This document shows, piece after piece, positions 13,341-23,977 of a stretch of DNA of 64,000 nt. The position numbers and the translations under genes were made by a program. This stretch comes from Phoronis australis (taxonomy: Eukaryota; Phoronida; Phoronidae), in NCBI GenBank assembly GCA_002633005.1, contig NMRA01000002.1, positions 2,386,505 to 2,450,504 on the forward strand, in the 5' to 3' direction. The first letter of the stretch is position 1, and each line of letters starts with the position of its first letter. The notes under the pieces are model-generated. The model searched no databases. It was not told the origin of the DNA and saw only the letters and a program-made list of their open reading frames with translations.

Positions 13341-16300
13341 GTAAACAAGACCCTTGTGTAGAATTAAAATACTAAGCATGAAAATTCAGTTCTTTGAAAA
13401 TACGTAAATGTCAATTCCCTGTACCGGCAATCAAATCGCTTCATCCTTTATCTTTATCTTCAGAATACGACTTGCATCCCTTCCGCTCTCAAGTACATGT
13501 ACACTGTAAGCTTAATCGATACAATATTCGTTAATTTCCGTATGCGTCATCGTTTACGAACGGACTACTACAGTATGTAAATAAACGATAACGTCGCAAG
13601 TAAACTGACCAATGATGCACCAAGTGAGCGGGCTCTCGAGTGTAAGACTTATAGCAAGTCTGTTACACTTCTTCCACAATTCTCTACAAAACTTAACTTT
13701 ACCTGTACCATTTTCATTTTTCGTTATTAATTACAATGTGATTGCGTGTGTAGTTTACGGAAGGAAACGAGCCACAGCACAGCGACCTACGGTGTGAGCT
13801 CCAAGAATGGTGCAGGCAGTACATTGATGTAGATGACTTACAACAGAGGCTGGTTAAGACGGAAATGAAGCAGAAGACGATGAAGCAAAAGGTGGGATTG
13901 CTTTGAATATTCTGACTCCAAAATGTCTTATTCTCCTTCCTCTTTCTTATTCCTTTTTGTTTTTATTGTTGTTGTTATTATTGAATGGGCGGCGCAACAT
14001 AGGGTCCTGGGAAGCTATAGCTCCCCCCTTTTTCAGTGCTGTCTTTCTTGCTCTTTTTCATCACCATCAACATCATCATCGTCCTCACCATCACCATCAT
14101 CATCATCATCTTCTTCTTCTTTTTCATCTTCAGATTCTCACCCTGCTAAATGCAGGGCTCTCTAGAAGCGGGATCCGATCATTCTAATGCTTAAACTTTC
14201 TGCGGTACTCAACTTCATGAACATTGGGGTTCAAGGTTTGCCGTGTCTGACGTTTTCTCACATCTTGTTTAGACTCCACGCTGCACTGATTTTCAGTTCC
14301 ATTTGTTACCCGTTATGTGGATCTCTTTGCTCTATAGTAAGAGAGCTAAAAGTTTGAAGCACCAGCAACTTAGAGCAACACCTTAGTTACGACACTGACC
14401 TGATGCCAGGAATTAATACAACATGCAATTAAATTCATGTACATGTATGGCCAACTTCTGGACGATTCCAAATCAGAGACCTGACCAATGTCGGTTTTTC
14501 TTTATAATATGATTAAAACAAGAGCAATCATTAAACTAGTGATTTCAATATACTTGTATTATTTTGCAGGTTGACACACTGATAGAGGAAGTAAAGGTAT
14601 ATAGTTACATATTTCATCTCAAATGGCGCTTTCAAGCATTCGTTTCGTCTGTCTTTGTATAGAAACAACCTAAATGTAAATCAGATGAAAAATAAAACTA
14701 AATTATTCAAAAATTAGTTTGAAAATATTGCTTAATTTTTTTTGGATTTTTTTTGAAAATTCCTGTGCGCATGAGCCATATGTTTTCATTACTATAGTTG
14801 AATGATATGCAACCGAAGCGTAACATACTTAGTTGATCACTTGGGCAGTTTTCTTGCATCTAATTTCGCAGGCAATGACGAAGCTCAAGGACGACAAAAT
14901 TAAGTCGCAACACGAGGAAAACAAGTCGTTGAAAGACAAGTTGGAGGTGCTAGAGAAGACTCAAGATTCCAGGGAACAAACGATAGAATCTTTAGAAACA
15001 CAGCTGGTGAGAAAATATTGAAAAGGGTATCTTAACGTAAAACAAAGTGATATTGATACCTCAGAAGACTTTAACCAACCAACAACGAGAGGCCAAATTG
15101 TTACACTTGATATGAGACTATTTCAAGAAAATAGTAGCTACTGTAATTGTGAAAACCTCAAAGTATTTTATAATTTCCACAATGTGATAAAATTACGGAA
15201 GTTTTGCGTTACTAAATCTGTTGTGGGTGCTCATCCTTAAGAAGATAATACTTGGTCCTGGTGATGTCCCCCTGGTAGTCCTACCCAGTGGTTAACTTCT
15301 CTTAATTGGACAGTGTATCATTCGCATAAGTGCACCAATCTGTTGAACCTGCCGAAGTGTGCATGTTAACAACTACACTTCTAACCTTAAATTGCTTTCG
15401 TTACAAATCAACGCGTCATTATTGGGGAAAAACATCCGTGTAATCCAGGCCGCCTTGTCCCTCAAAGGTTCCATATCTTTCTACTTTTTTAGGGATTTTG
15501 TTAGAATCTTGGTAACAATTTTTCAGAAAGAACTCAGAAGTCAACTGGGCGCCCAGAAAAGAGACGAAGACTTGAAGGAAGTCATCAATCTTCTTGACAG
15601 TACCATTTCACAACACGAAGACCAGACAGACTCCTCCACACGGCCTTCTGTAGTCCCAGGTATATCATGTCTCCTATTTATCACCACAAAGCATAATTTA
15701 ACAATAATTTGATCGTCTACATCTACCAGAGGAAACCCATGAATGGCGAAAATAGAATTGTCCCCAAATCAAGGAAAATCAACTTCTCTAGTTAAACAAA
15801 CAACGACAAGCAAATATCAAACTCACTAGAACAATGGATAGGTGCAGGTTCAGTGATTTAGAGAAGATGTTGCTTATGGCAAAAACCGGTAAAGCTGAAG
15901 AAAATGAGCAAGTATTCAAGTTCTGGATAAAATTGCGTTTTCTAAAATGTGAAGTAAGCGTCGAAACTAAAAAATTTCACCAACGAGAAGAGAATGTGTT
16001 CACGAACAAACCCTGTATTGTGGATGCCCTTCGGAGTACATGTATGACTAATCTTACCTTCAAAACATGGAGCTACATGTACGATTTGTAAGGAAGGTTG
16101 TAAACAAATTCAACAATCCAACAACAAATCACACTTGTAACCCAGCACTGTTTGCCGCATTAAAATTTATGCTGTGCATTTCTGGAATCTGACGTCACCT
16201 ATTTAATCCACTTGACAGCACCTCCACCAATGCCTCCTCCGATGACACCGCAACTGCCTCGTTTCTCAACTCCAAGGGACATTGAAAAGATGAAGAAACC

Positions 16301-19300
16301 GTCACCATTGACTCGGATGCCTGCTTTTGATTGGACGCCACTCAAACGAGCTGAAAACACTGTATTTGAGGTAAAATATTACCATTTGTTTACGCTGCAA
16401 CTTTCTTCACACGTCCGACGCGTCATCGTATTCTTTTCCTTTACTTGAATGGAAATTGGTTGAAATACGATGGCTAGAACTCCCCTAACAGTTGAACTGT
16501 TTTAGCGGCTGAAATTAATCCTCCGTGGAAAGCAAACTTTTTAACCCCTTCTGAACCAATAACGACTTTTCAGTTTTTCTCAAGACTAGTTAAATTTTAA
16601 ACTGAATAAGGAACAAGATAAGGCCAATGTTATAACGCTAAGAAGCTTAAAGTTAGTCACTGACAGAAGGCAGGGTTTCACTACCACTTTGATAAAGACA
16701 TGTGACCCAATTTACTTTACAACATGAAAAGAATCCTACGCTGACACTCCGTGTGGTCAAGTTTGGGCAACCGCTTCGCTAACAATAAATCTAAGGCTAA
16801 AACAAGAAACTTCAGCTGAGATATTTACCTGTGTTGTGAAGCGTTACTTCCGATTGTGACGACACGTCAGTCAGATAAAGCCTCTCCGAGCCGCTCGCCA
16901 AGTGGCAATTGGCTCTTGGCCGAATGGTGTAGATGCTTCACCGCCGCTCGTGCAACCTATGTTCAATTCTTGCTCATCTTGAAATTTTCTACACTTGGGC
17001 AATCAGGTGCGAATTTGCGTATCATCAACGTGGTTGTAAACAGTGGGGGTGACAAGTCTATTATTAGACTTTCACTTTGAAAGTTTTTAAACACATTGTT
17101 TTAATAGACCATGAGATATTCTGGGCTCCACTATTCAAGAGTCAACGTGGGGTTAATAAAACAGTTATGTTCTCAGAAAGGACCACGAATCCTTTACTAA
17201 GATGTGTTTAGTTACACAGTCTAAGTGGGATAGTTGTGCGGCTAACACCAGGGTTCAAAAAGAATATTGCGTTCACTGACCCTCGATATTCATTTCAAAA
17301 GGCCTGTTGTGTGTGAACGATCCCCATGATTTGCAACCGCCTGCAAAATTCTAAGCCACCATGCAAATTACGGTTAAACCTACAGACCAAAACGAAGAAC
17401 AGGTGGATAGATTTTTCGAAAATCGGAACCGACAAAAATGTGACTTTTATCAACAAANTGAAGTACAGGTGGATAGAGTTTTCGAATTTTGAAAATCGGA
17501 ACCGACAAAAATGTGACTTTTATCACAAAAATTAGAAAGTTATAGTGTACATCAAGTATTTTGCTTCATTTCTTCTGCTGGGCGAGCAACATGGTCATCA
17601 GCCAGTAGTTGGAAATTGAGAAAAGCTCACTGATGTGTCATCGTACAATTCTGGGCCATGAACAAGTTTCATTGAATTCAGATTGCCCTATTAAACGAGT
17701 TCACTTTTTAAGATTTGGGTCGCGTGTTTTATAACAGTTCAAGGAAACAGACTCTCCGTTTTCTCGAAACAAAGCCCGAAACATTTTGGCGAAAACTGGT
17801 GGTGATAAAAGTTTATTTTCAAATACTGTATCTTCTTAATATGGCTACGAGAAGCCAGTGCTCACGTGTTCAAGTCTGTCACATTGTTTCTTATCATGCA
17901 AAGTACGTCTCTTTTATTCGCTTTGTCTTGTGATCAATGCCATTATCTCTTGGTAGACGCCGGACACAGATTCGGACTACGAACGCATCGATTTTAAAGA
18001 GTTTGAAAACAAATTCAAACTGAAGACAAGGAAGGAAAGTTTTGCCTCCAAACAGAAAAGAGAAAGAGGTAACTATTACCTGTACTTACACCACTGTTTA
18101 CATGTATATGCGTGAATAATGGTGAATGGTGTCTCGCAAAATTTGTGTTCAAACTATGACTATATCAGTGTGCTACTATGTGTTTTAGCTTTGAAGAAAG
18201 GAAGAGATAAACTAGTGTGCATACAACCGCCCCGTGCTCGAAACATCGGTGAGTATAGCTGTGTCACGTGAGAATCGTGATCAAAAAGTGTTGGCTACAT
18301 ACAACACAGTCCAGTTGAGTAGTGCTGCTCTGAGAATTGCTATTAAATTATTGTTTTCGTTATTGCTCTCAAGCGAGCAAATGTTTTTTTCTTGAATGAA
18401 ACAATGTTTCAAACTAACGAGGAAGGTGTCTGATCTTTTGAACAACCTTGGGCAGCGCACCACTGATAGCGGGCTGGATAAGCTATAGTCCCCACTGTAT
18501 TTCAGTGCTGCGCCCCCATGACAACGAAATACGAGATTTTCGATACAATCCTAGAAAAAATTGCGCTTCTACCAACTGGTAATACAGCGAGCAGGATTAG
18601 CTGGCACTACATATGGTGAATATTTTTTGATGAAGCAAGTGATGGCAGTTAATATTATAGGAGTGGTAACGAAAATGGAGATTCCCATAACGTCTCCAAT
18701 GTTTTAAGCAACAGAGACCGTCAGGAAGCATGTCAATATCTTCGCATCATTCAATCACATAATTTTGAAGTCATGTCGCTGCTTCTTAATTTCAGTGATT
18801 ACAAAGCGAAGAATCGGGCAACCGTCGAGAGCTCTAAGAGAAGCAATTGACAAATGTGACGTCGGAAGTCTGTCCGGGGAGTGTGCGGAATTGTTGGTGA
18901 AATTTGTACCTATGCACGACGAAGTAAGATGTCATTATGCAACCTCGATAAGTGAAAGCAAAATTTTCTATGAATACCGTGGAAGCAATATCACCACAAG
19001 CGAAGAAACATAGTTCATTTGTCATTGTAACACGTGGATTTGAACATAGGCGGATTTAGGGGGGCGGGGTACAGGGGCGGTGTTTTGTCTTTGATTGTGA
19101 GTCAATTTATTTGCAGTAATGAGGCAATACGAGAACAGATGCCGCGTATAGGTAAAAGTGGGTGCTTGAAAACCTGGCAAACGTTCGCATTAATGAAAGA
19201 GTACCGGTATGTGTGTACTGTATCAACATGCGCGCAACCGGGGCGGGGCTCGAGGGAGCTCGAAGGAGCCCCTACCCCATTTGGCGAAGTGGGCAAAAAG

Positions 19301-22300
19301 GTTAGCCACAGAGAAACAAAACGTCCAAAAAAGTAGAAAACAAGAAAAAATCCACTAAAATAGCTGGAATTCGGCGAATGCACAATTCATAGGCTTGAAC
19401 GTACACCGTTTTTTTTTAATTTTCTGTCTTTTTTATTGTTTCATTTTTTAGTAAAAGGGACAACATTTTCAAAAATTCGAGCCCCACCCCCCAATCCTTA
19501 GGCTGGGAGCTTACATCATCAACGTATCAAGACTGCCTCCCTTCAATGAATACTCTCTACTATTTTAGACACAGTGGTTGTTAGCGCATGAAAACGAGGC
19601 TAACAAAATGGGTGAAGCCGAACAGTTTCTACTACAACTGTCGAAGGTCGAACGCCTCGAGCAGAAACTCAACTGCATGGTTTTCATGGATGGCTTTGAA
19701 GAATCTGTCAAATTCATTGAACCGGTGAGAATACTTGTTTCGTGGCATCAACTATTGTTCTACAAAGTAAAATTTTACTCATATGGGCTCCGCACCTGCA
19801 CTGTCCCGTGTCTTTGTAGGTATTGCTGTTTACTATCACCTGTGCAAGGTTCATGGTCACTCCCTACTACCGGAAGTTAGACTTTAATAACAAACGGTTG
19901 CGATCTTTGCAAACCGGATAAATTCAATAATGCTTAAGATTTATTACTGCTTTGGGAACGTCCATGGCTATAGATGATTTCAAATGGGTAGAAAACGTTC
20001 TCCCTTTAGTACATTCCCTACATCGTACACAGATTGAATCCCACTATAAAGATTTTTGTTGTCTCTCTTCTTCGTCATGTTTTTCAAAATCTAAATAGAA
20101 TATCGGTAAAATAAACGTTTTGTAAATCTGTTGTTCAAACTTGTGTAAAGTAATTTTCACGTCTTGATGTTGTGGTTATATGTTGCTGTAATTTTCAGAT
20201 GATTTCAAGTGTCCGGGAATCCTCAAAGTCCGTTTTACGGAGCGAACGGCTGAAAAGAGTGTGCAAGGTAAACACTGTGTTGACAGCTGAAATGACTGAT
20301 GTATCTTACGAATTTGTGCAGTTTTATGACGTCTTTACATCATTTAGGAATACAACACCTGTCCATGATATACTTTTAAAAATATTTCTTAGAATACCTA
20401 CAAAGATATCAAGTTATGAGCAACTATGACGAAGTCTTTTTATTTCAGGTTATACTGGCCTTCGGAAATTTCATGAACTGCAGCAAACGTGGTTTTGTGG
20501 TTGGATTCAAGTTGTCGACTTTGCGGAAGGTACATTTTCATAGCATTTTCGTTGTTGTGATAGTAACGGACCACAAGTACGAGACCTCGACAACAGGCGC
20601 GCTATAAGTCTTGTACAAATGAGATCAGTGAAAAAGAAAATGTTTTAGCCTAACATCATCAACAACAACTATAAACTTTTTTGTGATGACTGTAAAATTA
20701 ATAGTGCTTTAACGGAGGAGGTCGTTTGTAAGCATTAAAAGATGGCGTGCTCCAATTCAAACAACAAGACACAATAACTAATGCTTGAGTGCCATTCTTT
20801 TCCCTTCAAGCTGCGCGAGGTCAAGTCTTCTGACCGAAGTCAAACTCTACTGCACTACCTGGCGGAGACATTGAGCACCAAGTACCCAGACCTACATCAC
20901 TTCTATGAAGATTTCGAAATCAATGTCTCTCGAGGAGGTAAGAGAGTTTTAAGCAAAGTGGATCACACCTTGTATATAGAGTGCACCAAATAGTCACAAC
21001 TATATTTTAGCATGGAGAATGATGTTTATATACCTGTGTACCAAGGTATTCACAACTCAAAGGTGGATCCAACGTTGTACGAAATGGGGACTCATTGAAG
21101 ACCATTCTGTACATGTACTGTATTATCACAAACAATGAGTATAAAATTGGTAACAAAATTTTGCTTCCTAATCTATGCACACGCGATCCATAGAAACGGA
21201 AAGGATACGGCTTTTTGTTCCCGAAGAAATCCAAGTTTTGCAATGGGTAAAAGTGCCAAAGTTGATTTTAATTGCAGAGAAAACACAATTTCGAGCTTCG
21301 GCACCAAACACAACTAGTCGAACAACTCCAAAACTGAGGCGTGGAGGCAGAGAGCAATTAAAAACTGCTTGTTCTTCAGAAGTGGAAATTGTGTTCCATT
21401 TAAACCACAGATGTAGATGTAGTACATTGTTCCTGAAGGAGAGGTGCTCGCTCCTCAGACCTTGTCCAGGCTGTAAAGGTCACTTGGAGTTGTACAAACA
21501 CATAAAAATCCAATTTTCGCTTTTCTAGGGTTACAGTCAACTGTGGTATTTTTCTTAACTTCTGTGACTTGCAAAACCGTCCTTGATATTCCTGGAATGC
21601 GAAAACACAGATAGTTCCCAAAAAGGACATTTTCTTGTGTTCACATTTTTGAGCATTTTTGTGAAAAAAATTAGGACGCCGTGATACTTCATACATGACT
21701 TTACTACACACCCTCCGTAATCCATACATGTACGAGTTACGCCTCCGGGTAAGGTCACCTCATGCTTGACATCGTCTTCAATCTTTCCCTCCACCGAAGT
21801 GTGCTCCATCTGGATGGAAATGAGCTACTAAATACTTGTACATGTATTAGTGAAGGAGACAGACTTTAAAGAGTACTCCATGCAGAAGTACATTTGCATC
21901 TTTTGGAGAATTGAGAAGTCAATTACGTCCAAATAAGTCCTCCTAATGCAAGGGAAAGGATTTTAAGACAAATTTCATCTGACGGAGAAACTCACTGAGG
22001 ATGTTTTCAGAGCAAGAAAGTAACTCCTTAGGGTGTAAGTTATGGTATACACTAAAGTACACCTTACATGTTCGAAAGTCTTTTGGAACACGGGCACACT
22101 TTGCACTTCCCGCGTTGCTATGACTAGAGAATCGTCTACAACATAAAACTAGTTTTATAGATGAAGAGATGCACCTTTACAAGAAGACGTGACTCCTAAC
22201 GTTGTATGATTGATATTTTGCTTTTTCTCTTTTCAGCAACGCTGGATCTTGTTCGTCAACAGGTGTCACTATTGGAATCAGCTATGAAAACTGTAGACTT

Positions 22301-23977
22301 GGAATCAAAATGTCAGAGTGACAACATCACACTCAGCGTATCCTTTAAGTTCTTAAGGTAAAGGCGAGGGAAGATGGTTAAGTCTCGTGTTATAACTCGG
22401 AACCGTGGCCGGTGTAGAATCTCTAGTGGTGTTGACCCCAACCCCCCTATTATACGTGATTCATTCCCCTCCCCCCCCCCCCTTCGTCACCAATAATTTG
22501 AACCCAACAATCGTAATTGGCCTATTGTCAATAACAAATTCACATGTTTATTTTGTAATATTGCCCCACAAATGTTACATCAATGGGGGTGTCACACCCC
22601 AAAAACCTTCCAGTGCGTTTCGTTTCGTCGCGTAGCAACAACAACTTGTGTATCCCCTATTCTACAAAACCTGGACTCCGATTTCCTGTTACGAACTGCA
22701 GTGTCCTCCTCTAAGCTATCGGTCATTTTCAACTTCGTCTTTACCAGCGTTCGAAATACACGCTGGCCGGTGGCCCGCGGCCAGTGGATTTGCGGCCATG
22801 CCAGTAAACTTTCACTTATGGGCCCATATGGATGTCGTTTCATATTCAAGTAACTTGCTCGCCGGGCATAAGTTATTTGCTGAAGCTCCGAACACTGGTT
22901 TTTACCGACTGCTTTAAATTAGGTTTAGAAACTTCAATTCGTAGCCGATTGAAATTGAATCAATGTCAAGTCGGTAACAAGGTAAGTATACGTGTAAGGC
23001 GGAGAATGTGACTGCCGCGTACTTCCGACACGTTTGTTGGCGTTTGCGAGCGTCAACAGGTTTGGGTTTTCAGTTGTGGAGAATATTGCTATTTTAAAAA
23101 TTTAATACAATACCAAATCAAAGATGGATAGGACGAGCCAAAACGGTGTTTAGTCTCCCTTAACCATTGATCAGGAGGCCAATAGAAACATCTACGACAC
23201 TACCACGCGCATCCTCCAGGCGCACGAGCAGATGGAACAGGCCTTCCAAGATGTTTGCGCCCTCTTTGGGGAAATTCATACACAGACTGAAGTCACCTCA
23301 TTTTTCAAGACAATCACAGATTTCGTTAACGACTACAAGGTATGTTCATAAAACATGTCTTCAGTTTGAAGTACCTTTATCCACAGTCAATCGTCAGATC
23401 ATTGCAAATTATAAAGATGTTTTTCAAGACGGTCACAGCAAACTCGGAACTTCACAAACGACGTATTTTTTAATTAATGCGAGATCTTTATCTTTATGTC
23501 AGTTCAGCATGCACACTTTAAATGTGTTCTTTATAGAATGCTGTGGCTGAAAACAAGGCACGGGAAAACATGGCCCCCGTGGTGCTCGTCGATTTCCGGC
23601 ACGACTCGACCTCAAGTGCACCAACATCAAAAGACACTCAAACAACCCCAGAAAAGCGAGCAAAGAACAGACCAGTCGACAACAAAAGCCGCTTTTTCCT
23701 GCCGACACCAGACAATTCTAGTAGACACATGATTACCATTGCCAATACTGCTCACTCGGTCCCTCACTTCCAAAAATCTTCAAACGACGCCAAGGTAACG
23801 GTACGAGCGGATGTGGAATCGAAGGTGTCGAATTTGGACCACGACCCAGCGCGTATTTTGATAAACAAGCAGAAAGACACGTCTGTCTCGCCGATCGACT
23901 TAAAAGTGGCAGGGACAAGTTTTGGTGGTTCTGATGACGGAAGTGACTCGGATGAAGATTTTGTGAGCGAACTGTAA
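237..23977 (+). CDS. FMNL: Formin-like protein (FMNL/Frl type), 3' 24 exons, 5' end outside window
   Basis: Diaphanous-related formin that nucleates and elongates unbranched actin filaments in the cytoplasm, normally under Rho-family GTPase control. Coding exons: 237-391, 4682-4765, 7133-7290, 10678-10810, 11029-11079, 12316-12414, 12782-12931, 13224-13340, 13754-13891, 14570-14596, 14872-15006, 15527-15659, 16219-16370, 17957-18068, 18189-18248, 18796-18923, 19569-19724, 20199-20267, 20449-20529, 20811-20937, 22237-22357, 22945-22981, 23175-23339, 23537-23977. All junctions are AG/GT and in phase, giving 1008 residues plus a stop. The first exon opens mid-codon after a 3' splice site, so the N-terminus lies upstream of the window. 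The FH2 stretches LSKVERLEQKL, SKRG, SSDRSQTLLHYL and TKYPDL fit the FMNL group better than DAAM, which is the main alternative. Subfamily rests on remembered family features. Confidence 0.85.
392..4681 (+). other. Formin intron 1 (4.3 kb)
   Basis: Non-coding for the formin. It contains several TACATGTA palindromes and a 71-bp tandem repeat at 3164-3370. An open stretch of about 70 codons at 3497-3708 has splice-like borders and one hydrophobic segment, and I could not assign it. Nothing else is recognisable. Confidence 0.6.
3164..3370. repeat. Three tandem copies of a 71-bp repeat
   Basis: Three units repeat with a period of 71 bp (the GCGCACC core starts near 3171, 3241 and 3312). Each has the form GCGCACCATAGG, then GTCTGGGG, then CCCACTTATTTCAGTGCTGCG and CCGCCCATGG. 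The unit ends are inverted: TGCGCCGCCC at the right mirrors the GGGCGGCGCA seen at the left of a related single copy near 13987. Another related single copy lies at 18450-18516. Confidence 0.8.
4766..7132 (+). other. Formin intron 2 (2.4 kb)
   Basis: AT-rich intron, with one TACATGTA palindrome in the preceding-exon half of the gene near 5013. I see no gene, RNA or mobile-element structure in it. Confidence 0.5.
7291..10677 (+). other. Formin intron 3 (3.4 kb)
   Basis: AT-rich intron. It holds a hAT-like element remnant at about 9520-9670 and a somewhat more GC-rich patch at 8180-8480 that carries overlapping open frames on both strands but no recognisable protein. Confidence 0.5.
9520..9670. 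mobile_element. hAT-like MITE remnant with GGATCCAG-type ends
   Basis: The left side carries CCAATCCAGGATTTT and the right side CCCCTGGATCCGCC, which are imperfect inverted versions of each other. The same GGCGGATCCAG-type terminus occurs at 36615-36770, and fragments are near 19050, 25700 and 44472. Termini of this form are typical of non-autonomous hAT elements in animals; the family assignment is inference. No transposase is present. Confidence 0.45.
11080..12315 (+). other. Formin intron 5, with a possible inverted-terminus element
   Basis: The 1.2-kb intron contains a segment at about 11529-11866 that begins AGTGCCGTTTACAC and ends GTGTAAATGGCCACT. These are near-perfect inverted copies, which suggests a roughly 335-bp MITE. 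GCCGCCTGCCTACGGCGG near 12136 is a short imperfect hairpin. Confidence 0.35.
13754..15659 (+). CDS. FMNL: Formin exons 9-12: coiled-coil linker
   Basis: Exons 13754-13891, 14570-14596, 14872-15006 and 15527-15659 encode about 144 residues that are mostly charged and helical. The longest run is rich in K, E, Q and L (for example KDKLEVLEKTQDSREQTIE), typical of the coiled coil between FH3 and FH1 in formins. Exon 10 is a 27-nt microexon coding VDTLIEEVK, with acceptor TTTTGCAG and donor GTATAT. The segment ends in a Ser/Thr/Asp-rich stretch just before the proline motif. The exons sit within about 2 kb and their phases agree. Only the weak sequence conservation of coiled coils limits certainty. 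Confidence 0.8.
13987..14041. repeat. Single, truncated copy of the 71-bp repeat family
   Basis: It starts GGGCGGCGCAACATAGGGTC and continues with AAGCTATAGCTCCCCC and TTTCAGTGCTG, matching the tandem units at 3164-3370 and the copy at 18450. The right inverted end is missing and a CAT/CTT microsatellite follows. Confidence 0.6.
14058..14130 (+). repeat. (CAT)n/(CTT)n microsatellite
   Basis: Imperfect CAT repeats pass into CTT repeats within the formin intron between exons 9 and 10. In one frame it would read as poly-histidine, which is an artefact of the repeat. Confidence 0.85.
16219..23339 (+). CDS. FMNL: Formin exons 13-23: minimal FH1 and FH2 actin-nucleation domain
   Basis: Exon 13 opens with only PPPMPPPMTPQLP as proline-rich FH1, then the lasso segment MPAFDWTPLKRAENTVFE. 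The FH2 core follows over exons 14-23 (about residues 511-862): RIDFKEFENKFKLKTR, RARNIVITKRRIG, LLVKFVPMHDE, LSKVERLEQKL, VILAFGNFMNCSKRG, GFKLSTLRKLREVKSSD and TLLHYLAETLSTKYPDLHHF. The lasso Trp is present. So are the Ile of NIVITK and the Lys of GFKLSTL, which correspond to the actin-contact residues known as Ile1431 and Lys1601 in yeast Bni1, so the domain should be active. The FH2 post region ends with FQDVCALFGE and FFKTITDFVNDYK. Exon 22 (22945-22981) is my own proposal from the reading frame. Confidence 0.85.
16371..17956 (+). other. Formin intron 13, with a SINE and an assembly gap mark
   Basis: This intron lies between the lasso exon and the FH2 core. It contains a tRNA-derived SINE at about 16850-17000 and a single N at 17458. 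Near-identical sequence (GGTGGATAGA, TTCGAAAATCGG type) lies on either side of the N, which suggests an unresolved join. Confidence 0.55.
16850..17000 (+). mobile_element. tRNA-derived SINE copy
   Basis: An internal RNA polymerase III promoter can be read here: A box TGGCCGAATGG at 16917-16927 and B box GTTCAATTC at 16961-16969, 44 bp apart start to start, the spacing of a tRNA. Both match the consensus forms TRGYNNARNNG and GWTCRANNC. A second copy at about 61190-61320 shares the upstream words CAGATAAAGCCTCT and TGGCAATTG and the same spacing. No intact tRNA fold is evident, so a SINE is more likely than a tRNA gene. Confidence 0.6.
18450..18516. repeat. Single copy of the 71-bp repeat family
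   Basis: Starts GGGCAGCGCACCACTGATAG and ends TTTCAGTGCTGCGCCCCC, so its ends are inverted copies of each other. It lies in the formin intron between exons 15 and 16 and matches the three tandem units at 3164-3370. Confidence 0.6.
19227..19512 (+). mobile_element. MITE, copy 1 (CATGCGCGC ends)
   Basis: Begins CATGCGCGCAACCGGGGCGG and ends near AATCCTTAGGCTGGGAGC. The interior words CCCCATTTGGCG, GACAAAAAGGT-like and CAGAGAAACAAAA are shared in order with the full copy at 48251-48497. The right end is eroded. It sits in the formin intron between exons 16 and 17. Confidence 0.6.
20938..22236 (+). other. Formin intron 20 (1.3 kb)
   Basis: AT-rich intron with several TACATGTA palindromes (near 21113, 21726 and 21840). 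No other structure seen. Confidence 0.5.
23537..23977 (+). CDS. FMNL: Formin last exon: end of FH2 helix and acidic tail
   Basis: The exon starts after TTATAG and continues the last FH2 helix with NAVAENKARENMAP. The remaining residues look disordered: Ser/Thr/Asp/Lys-rich, then GSDDGSDSDEDF before the stop at 23975-23977. I see no clear diaphanous autoregulatory domain, which would be an amphipathic MDxLLxxL-like helix followed by a basic cluster. The last three residues, SEL, fit a class I PDZ ligand pattern, but three residues alone are weak evidence. The coding end is secure because the reading frame is open from the 3' splice site to the stop. Confidence 0.8.
   Translation, partial: NAVAENKARENMAPVVLVDFRHDSTSSAPTSKDTQTTPEKRAKNRPVDNKSRFFLPTPDNSSRHMITIANTAHSVPHFQKSSNDAKVTVRADVESKVSNLDHDPARILINKQKDTSVSPIDLKVAGTSFGGSDDGSDSDEDFVSEL

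Noticed and set aside
13903-14187. Open frames with poly-His or poly-Ser
   Set aside because: They are translations of the CAT/CTT microsatellite in a formin intron.
16917-16969. A true tRNA gene
   Set aside because: The A and B boxes are good, but no acceptor stem or clover-leaf pairing is evident, and a diverged relative exists elsewhere, so a SINE is the better reading.
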